Assembly: GCA_900109485.1 (NCBI GenBank) | Contig: FOAY01000009.1 | Span: 1 to 64,000, forward strand | Direction of reading: 5' to 3' | From: Kosakonia sacchari | GTDB taxonomy: Bacteria; Pseudomonadota; Gammaproteobacteria; Enterobacterales; Enterobacteriaceae | DNA: 64,000 bases | Part shown: piece by piece, positions 16,042 through 24,461 of the stretch | Position numbering within the stretch: the first letter of the stretch is position 1 | Layout: every line of letters starts with the position of its first letter | Notes under the pieces: generated by a model | The model's input: the letters and a program-made list of their open reading frames with translations, nothing else | Told to the model about the DNA's origin: nothing | Databases searched by the model: none | Program-made: the position numbers and the translations under genes

Positions 16042-17658
16042 ATGAGTGACTTAGCGCCTGCGGCGATAAAACCGCGCAAACGTCCGATGAAGCTCGGCAC
16101 CACGGTGACATTGATGGTGTGCAGCGTCACCGGCTCAGTGTTGCTGCTGGCGTTTGCCCTGTGGTTTTGGCAAATCAGCAACGCCACGCGCGATGGGGTG
16201 AAAGAGACGGCGCTGGCAGTGGCCCGCACGCTAGCTGATGCGCCGGAGATCAAACGCGGTCTGCTGTTGCCGCCGGACAGCAACGTGATTCAGCCGCTGG
16301 CTTCGGCGGTAACCGCGCGCAATGACCTGCTTTACGCCATCGTTACCAATATGCAGGGAATTCGTTATTCGCATCCGAATGCCGCGATCATCGGGCAGAG
16401 TTTTATCGGCGATGACCTGCAGCCCGCGCTGCGTGGCAAAGAGAATGTGGCGGTGAACCGCGGTACGCTGGCACCGGCGCTGCGCGTATTTACGCCGGTT
16501 TATGACAACCGCTATCGGCAAATTGGCGTGGTGGTGGTCGGCATTTCACTCAGCAAAGTGCAGGATCAGGTAAACCGCAGCCGCTGGGCGGTGATGTGGA
16601 CGCTGCTGTTCAGCGCGCTGATTGGCTATCTTGGTATCTGGCAACTGGTGCGGGTGCTGAAACGTATTCTGCTGGGGCTGGAACCGTACGAAATCTCCGC
16701 GCAGTTTAAGCAGCGCCAGGCAATGTTACAGTCGCTTAAAGAAGGGGTGATTGCGGTGGATGCCGACGGGCGCGTGACGCTGCTTAATCACGCCGCGCGA
16801 CAGATGCTGTTGACCAATGCCGCCGATGGCGTTGCCGGGCATGCGCCGCTGCTGGCCGATCTGCTGGAGGTGTTGAAAACCGGAGTGCCGATTCAGGATC
16901 GTGAACTGGGCTGTAATGGCCTGCTGTTGCTGTGCAATACCGTGCCGGTGCGCAGCCAGAACACGATTATCGGTGCTATCAGCACGTTCCGTGATAAAAC
17001 AGAAGTCAGCCAGTTGTTACAACGGCTGGACGGGATGGTGAACTATGTTGACGCCCTGCGCACCACCTCCCATGAATTTATGAATAAATTGCATGTGATC
17101 CTCGGCCTGCTGAATATGAAGCGTTATGACAAGCTGGAGGATTATGTGCTGCAAACGGCACAGAATTATCAGACCGATATCGGCGCCATTCAGCACCGGA
17201 TTAAATCGCCGGTGGTCGCCGGTTTTCTGTTAGGTAAGCTCAACCGGGCGAAAGAGCGCGGTGTGACCCTGACGCTGGCTGATGAAAGCCTGGTTCCGGA
17301 TAATCCGAACGAAAAACAGGTAACCGTGCTGGTAACAGTGCTCGGTAACCTGATAGAAAACGCGCTCGATGCGTTAAGCCAGCAAGCGGAGGGCGAAGTC
17401 AGCCTGCTGCTGCATTATCAGGATGGCTGGCTTGTCGGCGAGGTCAGCGACGATGGTCCTGGCATTGCCCCGGACAACATTGATGTTATTTTCCGGAAAG
17501 GTTTTTCGACCAAAGGCGATAACCGTGGCGTTGGGCTATTTCTTGCCAGTCAGCAGCTTACCGAGCTGGGCGGAACCCTGACCGTTGAATCAGAACCCGG
17601 CGTATTTACCCAATTTTTTGTCCATCTCCCCTGGGATAGTGAAAGGAAGACAGCGTGA
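16042..17658 (+). CDS. dcuS: C4-dicarboxylate sensor histidine kinase DcuS
   Basis: Membrane sensor of fumarate, malate, succinate and citrate. It has two membrane helices (about residues 20-42 and 180-200) around a periplasmic PAS domain. The ligand residues known from E. coli DcuS are conserved: Arg and His in RYSHP, Phe in GQSF, Arg in ALRVFTP. A cytoplasmic PAS (LKEGVIAVDADGRVTLLN) precedes the kinase core with the phospho-accepting His in TSHEFMNKLHVILGLL, N-box NLIENALDAL and G-boxes DDGPGIAP and GDNRGVGLFL. The length of 538 is normal. I start at the ATG at 16042; a longer frame to 15982 lacks support. The stop overlaps the dcuR start. Confidence 0.93.
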   Translation: MSDLAPAAIKPRKRPMKLGTTVTLMVCSVTGSVLLLAFALWFWQISNATRDGVKETALAVARTLADAPEIKRGLLLPPDSNVIQPLASAVTARNDLLYAIVTNMQGIRYSHPNAAIIGQSFIGDDLQPALRGKENVAVNRGTLAPALRVFTPVYDNRYRQIGVVVVGISLSKVQDQVNRSRWAVMWTLLFSALIGYLGIWQLVRVLKRILLGLEPYEISAQFKQRQAMLQSLKEGVIAVDADGRVTLLNHAARQMLLTNAADGVAGHAPLLADLLEVLKTGVPIQDRELGCNGLLLLCNTVPVRSQNTIIGAISTFRDKTEVSQLLQRLDGMVNYVDALRTTSHEFMNKLHVILGLLNMKRYDKLEDYVLQTAQNYQTDIGAIQHRIKSPVVAGFLLGKLNRAKERGVTLTLADESLVPDNPNEKQVTVLVTVLGNLIENALDALSQQAEGEVSLLLHYQDGWLVGEVSDDGPGIAPDNIDVIFRKGFSTKGDNRGVGLFLASQQLTELGGTLTVESEPGVFTQFFVHLPWDSERKTA

Positions 17659-18374
17659 TAAATGTATTAATTGTTGACGATGATGCCATGGTGGCAGAAC
17701 TGAACCGCATGTATGTGACGCAGATTGCCGGCTTTCAGTGCTGCGGAACTGCGTCGTCGCTGCATCAGGCTGAGGAGATGATTAAAGATCCGCTGCGCAA
17801 TATCGATCTGGTGCTGCTGGACGTGTATATGCAACAGGACAGCGGGCTGGATCTGCTGCCAATTATTCGCGCCAGCGGGCGCGCTATCGGCGTCATTATG
17901 ATTACGTCATCTGCCGATGCCGCCACCATTCAGACTTCACTGCACTACGGTGTGGTCGATTATTTAATTAAACCGTTCCAGTTCCCGCGTTTCGAAGAGG
18001 CGCTCACTACGTGGCGCGAAAAGCGCAAGCTGATGGATGCGCGCCCTTACTATGAGCAATCGGATGTGGATCGCCTGCTGCACGGCGGCGCACCGGAAGT
18101 GGCTGACACGCGCCGTCTGCCAAAAGGGCTGACCGCGCAAACCCTGCGCACCATTTGTCAGTGGATTGACGCCCATCCGGGTATCGAGTTTTCAACCGAT
18201 GAACTGGCAAATGCGGTCAATATCTCCCGCGTATCCTGCCGTAAGTACCTGATTTGGCTGGCGCAGATTAATATTCTCTACACCACCATTCACTATGGCG
18301 CCACCGGGCGACCGGTTTACCGCTATCAGTTGATTGCTGAACAGTACAGCCTGCTTAAGCAGTACAGTCAGTAA
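17655..18374 (+). CDS. dcuR: Response regulator DcuR
   Basis: Transcriptional activator partner of DcuS. The N-terminal receiver has the acidic pocket (IVDDDAMVAEL), the phosphorylated Asp in LVLLDVYMQ and the Lys in YLIKPF. The C-terminal helix-turn-helix STDELANAVNISRVSCRKYLIWL is nearly that of E. coli DcuR. It starts with GTG in a 4-base GTGA overlap with dcuS, implying translational coupling. Probable targets are the neighbouring fumarate reductase, transporter and fumarase genes. Its last 20 bases overlap the end of the convergent apbE gene. Confidence 0.95.
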   Translation: MINVLIVDDDAMVAELNRMYVTQIAGFQCCGTASSLHQAEEMIKDPLRNIDLVLLDVYMQQDSGLDLLPIIRASGRAIGVIMITSSADAATIQTSLHYGVVDYLIKPFQFPRFEEALTTWREKRKLMDARPYYEQSDVDRLLHGGAPEVADTRRLPKGLTAQTLRTICQWIDAHPGIEFSTDELANAVNISRVSCRKYLIWLAQINILYTTIHYGATGRPVYRYQLIAEQYSLLKQYSQ

Positions 18375-19317
18375 GCCGGTAGCTGTCGTCGAGCGGCGTG
18401 AAGCGGAACTGACGCCGCGATGAGAGGGTAATGTCGCGGTTTTTGCTGACAAAAATCGCTTCAATATCCTGCCGCTGGCGCAGCAATGCGCAGCCCTTTT
18501 CAATACCCAGCCCAAACAGCAGCGTGGTCCAGATATCGCCATCGAGGGAGTCGGTGGAAATCACGGTCACGCTGTCGAGTTCGTTATTCAGCGGATAGCC
18601 GCTGCGCGGATCGAGGATATGGTGCCAAAGCTTGCCATCCTGCTCGAAATAGCGCTCATAGGTGCCGGATGTCACCACCGATTTATTCACCACTTCAATC
18701 GAACCCACCAGCGCATCGGCAGCGGCGAAGGGCTTTTTCACCCCGATGGTCCAGCCGCCCTGCGGCGATCCCAGCGTTTGTACATTGCCGCCGAGGTTGA
18801 TCAGCCCGTCGCTAACGCCCTGCTGATGCAGGTAATCGCGCACCCGGTCGGCGATAAACCCTTTTGCAATGGCGCCGAGATCGATCTCCATACCAGGCTG
18901 CGCCAGAAACACGCTGGCGGCGGCATCATCAAGCACAACATCCTGCGGGCGCGTGATGCGCAGCCGCGCGGCAATCTCATCCGCCGCCGGAACGGAATCG
19001 CCCTTAAAACCGATGCGCCACAGTTTCACCAGCGGGCCGATCGCCAGGTTAAACGCGCTGTCCGGCAACTGGCTGGCGGCTTTGGCGCATTTGATCAGTT
19101 CATACACCGGGCGGCTGACGACGACCGGATGACGCCCGGCGGCGTGGTTGATATCCATTACCTGCGAATCGGCGCGGTTAACGGTAAAGAGATCTTCGTA
19201 CTGTTTGATAAGTGAAAAAACGCGCGACGCGAGCGCTTCATCGTGGGAGAAGAGTTTCAGCAGGATGGGCGAACCCATCAGCACCGCAGAGTAGCTCCAG
19301 ACACGGTTATCAGACAT
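18355..19317 (-). CDS. apbE: FAD:protein FMN transferase, ApbE family
   Basis: Attaches FMN covalently, through a phosphoester bond, to a Thr or Ser of FMN-bind domains. Family marks: DAFNLAIGP-type segment (SAFNLAIGPLVKLWRIG), EIDLGAIAKGFIADR, GLINLGGNVQTLG, TSGTYERYFE and the Mg-binding HHILDPRSGYP. The protein is 320 residues; no signal peptide or lipobox is seen, so it is cytoplasmic, unlike exported ApbE proteins. That fits its neighbour: it lies 165 bases downstream of the reductase gene on the same strand and should flavinylate its DAISGAT site. The start at 19317 has a GGAGAG site. Confidence 0.93.
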   Translation of the reverse strand: MSDNRVWSYSAVLMGSPILLKLFSHDEALASRVFSLIKQYEDLFTVNRADSQVMDINHAAGRHPVVVSRPVYELIKCAKAASQLPDSAFNLAIGPLVKLWRIGFKGDSVPAADEIAARLRITRPQDVVLDDAAASVFLAQPGMEIDLGAIAKGFIADRVRDYLHQQGVSDGLINLGGNVQTLGSPQGGWTIGVKKPFAAADALVGSIEVVNKSVVTSGTYERYFEQDGKLWHHILDPRSGYPLNNELDSVTVISTDSLDGDIWTTLLFGLGIEKGCALLRQRQDIEAIFVSKNRDITLSSRRQFRFTPLDDSYRLTDCTA

Positions 19318-19482
19318 CGCACTCTCCTTCATTGACGGGGTGACCGGCTAACAGGCTTGCCAGCGGATTCAGTCGGGAAGATTTAGGCAATCTATCTGCA
19401 ACAAAGCCGCCACCCGGTAATAGTACCTGATGACGGCTCTGATTATCAGTGCTGTGAATAGCCGGTCGCCCGGCTACAGCGT

Positions 19483-22260
19483 TTAACGACGTTTGGCGCG
19501 AACCGCCGCCTGATGCCCGGCCAGCGAACCGAAGATGATGATATCCGCAACCGCGTTACCGCCGATACGGTTACCGCCGTGGATACCGCCAACCACTTCG
19601 CCCGCCGCATACGCGCCCGGAATGACCTGATGCGCGGTATTCAGCACTGCCGTTTCGGTGTTGATGGTCACACCGCCCATGGTGTGGTGTACGCCTGGCG
19701 CAATCTGAATGGCGTGGAACGGGCCTTCGTTAATCGGCGCACGCAGCGCGGTGGTACGACCGAAATCTTCATCGTGCTGTTTTTCGACAAAGCCATTGTA
19801 ACGTTCAAGCGTGGCAAGGAACGCATGATAGTCAATGCCCAGTTTGTCCGCCAGTTCGCGCGGAGAGCTGGCGCTGGTCACCAGGCCTTTCGCAATGTAC
19901 TCGTCGGCCGCTTTGTTTTTCGCTCTGACATGCTCATCAAACACGATGTAAGCGTAATGTTCCGGCAGCGCGATAATTGCCGCGGAGACTTTATCGCGGG
20001 TCGACATCTCATTGTAGAAGCGTTTGCCCTGCTGGCTGACCAGAATCGCACCGCCGCCGCGAATGGACTCAGAAACCAGATAGGAAGTTTTCTGTTCAAC
20101 GGTCGGGTGGATCTGGATTTCGCCCATATCCACGGTTCCGGCACCCAGACGTTCCAGCAGTGCAATACCGCCGCCGGTTGCGCCTTTATGGTTGGTGGTG
20201 ACAAAACCTTCCAGATCCGGACGGTATTTCACGACCATCGCGCTGTTGGCGCTGAAGCCACCGGTCGCCACAATCACACTTTTCGCCTGCACGTTCAGGG
20301 TTTCCTGCTCGTCATTCAGCAGACGCACGCCGCGCACTTCACCCTCAGTGAACAGAATTTCTTCGACGGAGGTATCCAGCATCACATCGATACCGCGCTT
20401 AGTGACGTTACGCACCAGGCCGCTGATCAGGTAACCGCCGACGGCCGATCCATCACGCGGACGGTGCGTACGGTCGATGCTCATCCCGCCAGTTGTGGTG
20501 ATGTCGTTCAGCATGATGCCGCGACGCGCCAGCCATTCGATCGCTTCCGGCGCATTTTCCACAAAGCGGCGCAGCAGTTCCGGATTGTTTTTGTCACCGC
20601 CGCCTTTCAGCGTTTCAGCGAAGAACAGCTCTTTGCTGTCCTGGATGCCTTTTACGCGCTGGAAGCGGGTTTCTGCCGCGTTCATCCCGGCAGAGGCTTT
20701 AATGGTGTTACCGCCGATGGTCGGCATTTTCTCAACGATCAGCACGCTCGCGCCTTCGTCGTGCGCCTGAATCGCAGCCGCCAGACCTGCACCGCCGCTG
20801 CCCACGACCACGACGTCATAATTTTTCACTGCTGTGACATCGCCGCCCTCTTCGGCCACGCGCGCTTTGCTGGATTTCAGCATCGCTTTCGACACCGCTT
20901 TTTTCACTGCTTCGCTCTGGCTGGTCGCGCCGGAGATAGCATCGACATGCGGCGAATTGGCATCGAGGATGCGATCGCGGATCTCTTCAAAGCTGCTGGT
21001 GAACTCTACGCTTTGCGGCGCAGAGGCCAGTTCGATACCGGTAATACGGTCGGTTGCCAGGCTAACGTTAATCACCATTTCGCTGGTGTCGTCCTGTACC
21101 GTTTCAACGAACAGACCCGGTTTAAATTTCGCTTCACCCATGCTCATGTCGCGGATCATCGCTTCCACCAGCGAGAAGCGCCACAACGGTTCCGGAATAT
21201 TCAGCGCTTCACGCTGGGTGCTGTCGATAAACAGTTCGAGGTTTTCACCCTTAGCGATGCGTGCCGCCCAGTCCGGATAAGCGATACAGGCACGACCCAC
21301 GGCAATCAGATCGTAACCGTGATCCAGCCCCTGCTCTGCCTCAGCCGCGTTAACCACGCCGCCCACGCCCATCACCGGAACCTGCGCCAGTACGTCAGAG
21401 CGCATCGCGCAATATTTATCAATCAACGGCGTCGGATCGCTGGTGTCATTAATAGAAGGACGCAGCGCCGCGCCAACAGAGAAGTGCAGGTAATCGACAC
21501 CGCGCGCCGCCAGTTTTTCCAGCAGGAACATGGTGTCATCAAAGCGGATCCCGGGAACTTCCAGCTCTTCCGGCGAGAAGCGGTAACCAATAATAAAGGC
21601 ATCATCCGCGTACTGACGCGCCATTTTGTGGGTGATATCCAGCACCGCCAGTGGGAATTTCGCGCGGTTATCGCGGCTGCCGCCCCACTCGTCATCACGC
21701 TGGTTCGAGTTCGGTGAGAAGAATTGCTGGATCAGGTAGGTGTTGGCGCCGTGGATTTCCACGCCGTCAAAACCGGCCTGAATGGCGCGGCGTACCGCTT
21801 CACCAAATTTCACCACCATCGCTTCCACTTCCGCCGTGGTCATCGCCACCGGCGTGGCGGCACCGTCACGCGGAGCGGCAATCGCGCTTGGCGCAATCGG
21901 CGTGCGACCGCCAATCAGTTTCGGCTCGACCATGCGGCCGCCGTGGTAAATTTGCAGGATCGCTTTAGAGCCTTCCGCTTTGATGGCTTCGGCGATTTTT
22001 GCCAGACCAGCAATTTTTTCGTCGTTATCAATACCAATTGCGCCGGGGAATGCGAGACCCAGATCGTCAACAAAACAACACTCTACGATAATTGTCCCAA
22101 TGCTACCGGCACGTACACGATAATATTCAACCAGTTCACTGGTGACAGTACCATCGTAATAACCGGTGCAGGTGGTCATCGGAGCCATTAACAAACGGTT
22201 TTTCAGTTCTACGCCGTTTGGTAATGTAAAGGGGCTGAGGATGCGCTCGTTGCTGGTCAT
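19483..22260 (-). CDS. Soluble NADH:fumarate reductase, OYE / FMN-bind / FAD-binding fusion
   Basis: A 925-residue three-domain flavoprotein. About residues 1-375: old-yellow-enzyme TIM barrel (NRLLMAPMTT, GVEIHGANTYLIQQFFSPNSNQR, GGVVNAAEAEQGL, VGRACIAYPDW), the NADH-oxidising FMN module. About 400-475: FMN-bind domain with the flavinylation motif DAISGATSQS, Thr being the acceptor. About 485-925: flavocytochrome-c-type fumarate reductase domain (GSGGAGLAAAIQA, GGNTIKASAGMN, HHTMGGVTINTETAVL, GEVVGGIHGGNRIGGNA). No signal peptide, hence cytoplasmic. A reductase with this domain set is described from Klebsiella pneumoniae; function here is by homology. The ATG at 22260 follows GGAG; the apparent start four codons upstream overlaps that site. 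The ApbE gene follows, and the promoter region carries an FNR box. Confidence 0.9.
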   Translation of the reverse strand: MTSNERILSPFTLPNGVELKNRLLMAPMTTCTGYYDGTVTSELVEYYRVRAGSIGTIIVECCFVDDLGLAFPGAIGIDNDEKIAGLAKIAEAIKAEGSKAILQIYHGGRMVEPKLIGGRTPIAPSAIAAPRDGAATPVAMTTAEVEAMVVKFGEAVRRAIQAGFDGVEIHGANTYLIQQFFSPNSNQRDDEWGGSRDNRAKFPLAVLDITHKMARQYADDAFIIGYRFSPEELEVPGIRFDDTMFLLEKLAARGVDYLHFSVGAALRPSINDTSDPTPLIDKYCAMRSDVLAQVPVMGVGGVVNAAEAEQGLDHGYDLIAVGRACIAYPDWAARIAKGENLELFIDSTQREALNIPEPLWRFSLVEAMIRDMSMGEAKFKPGLFVETVQDDTSEMVINVSLATDRITGIELASAPQSVEFTSSFEEIRDRILDANSPHVDAISGATSQSEAVKKAVSKAMLKSSKARVAEEGGDVTAVKNYDVVVVGSGGAGLAAAIQAHDEGASVLIVEKMPTIGGNTIKASAGMNAAETRFQRVKGIQDSKELFFAETLKGGGDKNNPELLRRFVENAPEAIEWLARRGIMLNDITTTGGMSIDRTHRPRDGSAVGGYLISGLVRNVTKRGIDVMLDTSVEEILFTEGEVRGVRLLNDEQETLNVQAKSVIVATGGFSANSAMVVKYRPDLEGFVTTNHKGATGGGIALLERLGAGTVDMGEIQIHPTVEQKTSYLVSESIRGGGAILVSQQGKRFYNEMSTRDKVSAAIIALPEHYAYIVFDEHVRAKNKAADEYIAKGLVTSASSPRELADKLGIDYHAFLATLERYNGFVEKQHDEDFGRTTALRAPINEGPFHAIQIAPGVHHTMGGVTINTETAVLNTAHQVIPGAYAAGEVVGGIHGGNRIGGNAVADIIIFGSLAGHQAAVRAKRR

Positions 22261-22623
22261 ATTTAACTCCAAATCTAAATTTATAAACTTTGAATTCGGT
22301 GACGGATTTATTTTTTATTTTCGTTTGGCAATCCATTTGTCGTGTATTTAATATACCTCTAATTCTACTTACAAAATTAATTACGTTAGTTAAAAAACTA
22401 TTTAACCACCTTAATAACAGCACTACCTCTACTGTATTATCAATTTTAAATAATGCATTCACATCATATTAATTACCGGTAACATTGCGATTACTTAATC
22501 AACGGAGCAAAGCGTATCCAAAGGCCAAACAAGAACCATGTTATCAATAAGTTAAGCCGGAAAAATCGATAAATGAGATTTATTATCAGCACCAATATTT
22601 AACAATTGAGATGTTTCTCACAG

Positions 22624-22651
22624 AATAACCACATACTGCTATGTGGGTATT
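22624..22651. promoter_or_regulatory. Large imperfect palindrome in the divergent promoter region
   Basis: CCACATA (22629-22635) and TATGTGG (22640-22646) form a perfect 7-bp dyad around CTGC, extended by AATA/TATT with one mismatch each side. It is a candidate operator in the same region as the FNR box, possibly for DcuR or another regulator; no protein can be assigned. Confidence 0.4.
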
Positions 22652-22689
22652 GAAAATATATAAAAAAAACCTATGGCGCTTGCGTTTTT

Positions 22690-22703
22690 TTGATCTCAAT
22701 CAA
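22690..22703. promoter_or_regulatory. FNR box (TTGAT-CTCA-ATCAA)
   Basis: A perfect match to the FNR consensus TTGATNNNNATCAA in the 638-base divergent region, about 430 bases upstream of the reductase ATG and about 200 upstream of the transporter ATG. It indicates oxygen-dependent control of one or both units. Which promoter it activates is not clear from spacing alone. Confidence 0.8.
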
Positions 22704-22898
22704 GAGCATTAGCGAGTGGAAGCGCAATATATAAAAACAGAAACTTTCTTAATTTAATGCAGATAAAGATGCGTTAGAAAAAACCCGGCAGAATATGAAA
22801 AGTCACAATAAAGAACTAAAGTAACTTATGTAAGTAAATAAAGTGACATTGAAATCTGCTACCGACCCCGAATTTTTAACTACTTGTAGATGCTCACT

Positions 22899-24410
22899 AT
22901 GAAAGAGAAAACGACAACACCGCCGTCTGCCAGTGCAGCCAGTGCGAAAGGCGGAAATAAAAACCGCCTGATTATGATGGCGCTGCCGATTATCGTCGCA
23001 GTGCTCCTGCTATTTGTTCCGGTGCCGGAGGGCTTACCGCCTTTCGCGTGGCACTACTTCGCTATTTTTGTCGGCGTGATCGTCGGTTTGATCTTCGAAC
23101 CGCTGCCGGGCGCCGTTATCGGTTTGACCGGCGTGGTGGTCATCGCGCTGTGCAGTCAGTGGCTGCTGTTTAGCCCTGAGCAGTTAGCCGATCCGAAATT
23201 CAAGCTCGCAGGCCAGTCCTTTAAATGGGCGGTGAGCGGTTTCGGTAACTCTACCGTCTGGCTGATCTTCGGCGCCTTTATGTTCGCCGCTGGTTACGAT
23301 AAAACGCAGTTCGGTCGCCGCCTGGCGCTGATTCTGGTGAAATACCTTGGCCGCCGCAGCCTGACGCTCGGTTACGCTATCACCTTCGCCGATCTGCTGC
23401 TGGCACCGTTCACACCGTCTAACACCGCGCGCAGCGGGGGTACTATCTACCCGATTATTGCCAACCTGCCGCCGCTGTACGGTTCAAAACCGAACGATCC
23501 GAGCGCACGCCGCATTGGTTCCTATCTGATGTGGGTTGCCATCACCGCCGCCTGTATCACCAGTTCTATGTTCCTCTCCGCTCTGGCGCCGAACCTGCTG
23601 GCGCTGGCGCTGGTGAAAAGCATCGTCGGGATTAACATCTCCTGGGGGACCTGGTTTATCGCCTTCCTGCCGCTCGGCGTGCTGCTGATTCTGACCATGC
23701 CGCTGCTGGCTTACCTGTTCTACCCGCCAGAAGTCAAAGTGAATGATGAAGTGCCGCTGTGGGCGAGCCGCGAGCTGGAAAAACTGGGCAAAATGTCCCG
23801 TAATGAAATCCTGCTGCTGGTGTTTGTCTGCTGTGCGCTGCTGATGTGGATCTTCGCTGCCGACTTTATTGAACCGGCTCTGGCTGCCTTACTGGTTGTG
23901 GTCCTGATGCTGTGGACCGGCGTACTGACCTGGAACGACATTACCAGCAACAAACCGGCCTGGAACACCTTCGTGTGGTTCGCCACCCTGGTTGCGCTGG
24001 CCGATGGCCTCTCCTCCACCGGTTTCATTGCCTGGCTGGGTAAAGAAGGCGGCCTGCTGATGGCGGGTATCTCTCCGGGGATGGCAACCATTGCCCTGCT
24101 GCTGGCGTTCTACCTGCTGCACTATCTGTTTGCCAGCACCACTGCGCACACCACTGCCCTGCTGCCGGCGATGCTGACCATTGCCGCCACCATCCCGGGT
24201 ATCAATATGGAAGTGGTTGTGCTGGTTCTGTGTACCTCTCTGGGTGTGATGGGCATCATCACGCCGTACGGTACTGGCCCGAGCCCGATTTACTACGGTA
24301 GCGGCTACCTGCCGACCAAAGACTACTGGCGTCTGGGCACCATCTTCGGTGCAATCTTCCTCGCCGCCCTGCTGTTGATTGGTTATCCGTGGATTACCAT
24401 GATGTTCTGA
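22899..24410 (+). CDS. DASS-family dicarboxylate transporter (CitT/TtdT-like)
   Basis: Inner-membrane divalent anion:sodium symporter-family protein of about 503 residues with 12 or more hydrophobic segments. The two substrate-loop motifs are visible: APFTPSNTARSGGTIYPI in the first half and FASTTAHTTALLPAM in the second, with GIITPYGTGPSPIYYGSGY near the end. Relatives exchange citrate, tartrate or succinate. The adjacent fumarase, fumarate reductase and DcuSR suggest a C4-dicarboxylate (malate, fumarate or tartrate) in exchange for succinate. The start is uncertain between 22890 and 22899, since neither has a good Shine-Dalgarno. It is separated from the fumarase gene by a hairpin terminator, so read-through probably sets the fumarase level. 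Confidence 0.87.
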   Translation: MKEKTTTPPSASAASAKGGNKNRLIMMALPIIVAVLLLFVPVPEGLPPFAWHYFAIFVGVIVGLIFEPLPGAVIGLTGVVVIALCSQWLLFSPEQLADPKFKLAGQSFKWAVSGFGNSTVWLIFGAFMFAAGYDKTQFGRRLALILVKYLGRRSLTLGYAITFADLLLAPFTPSNTARSGGTIYPIIANLPPLYGSKPNDPSARRIGSYLMWVAITAACITSSMFLSALAPNLLALALVKSIVGINISWGTWFIAFLPLGVLLILTMPLLAYLFYPPEVKVNDEVPLWASRELEKLGKMSRNEILLLVFVCCALLMWIFAADFIEPALAALLVVVLMLWTGVLTWNDITSNKPAWNTFVWFATLVALADGLSSTGFIAWLGKEGGLLMAGISPGMATIALLLAFYLLHYLFASTTAHTTALLPAMLTIAATIPGINMEVVVLVLCTSLGVMGIITPYGTGPSPIYYGSGYLPTKDYWRLGTIFGAIFLAALLLIGYPWITMMF

Positions 24411-24415
24411 TTCAC

Positions 24416-24446
24416 AACCGCCGGGTTTTCCCGGCGGTTTATTTTT
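24416..24446 (+). terminator. Intercistronic terminator between transporter and fumarase
   Basis: A 10-bp stem (AACCGCCGGG / CCCGGCGGTT) with a TTTT loop followed by TATTTTT, lying six bases after the transporter stop codon and 16 bases before the fumarase ATG. It may act as a partial terminator or attenuator. Confidence 0.75.
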
Positions 24447-24461
24447 ATGGAGTAATGAGCT

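Noticed and set aside
19460..19475. AGCCGG-TCGC-CCGGCT hairpin between the fumarate reductase and apbE genes
   Set aside because: Short stem without a T-run; not convincing as a terminator within what is probably one operon.
19513..21717. A 734-codon open frame opposite the fumarate reductase gene
   Set aside because: It is the antisense shadow of a GC-rich gene; its composition (Arg/His-rich, no domains) is typical of shadow frames.
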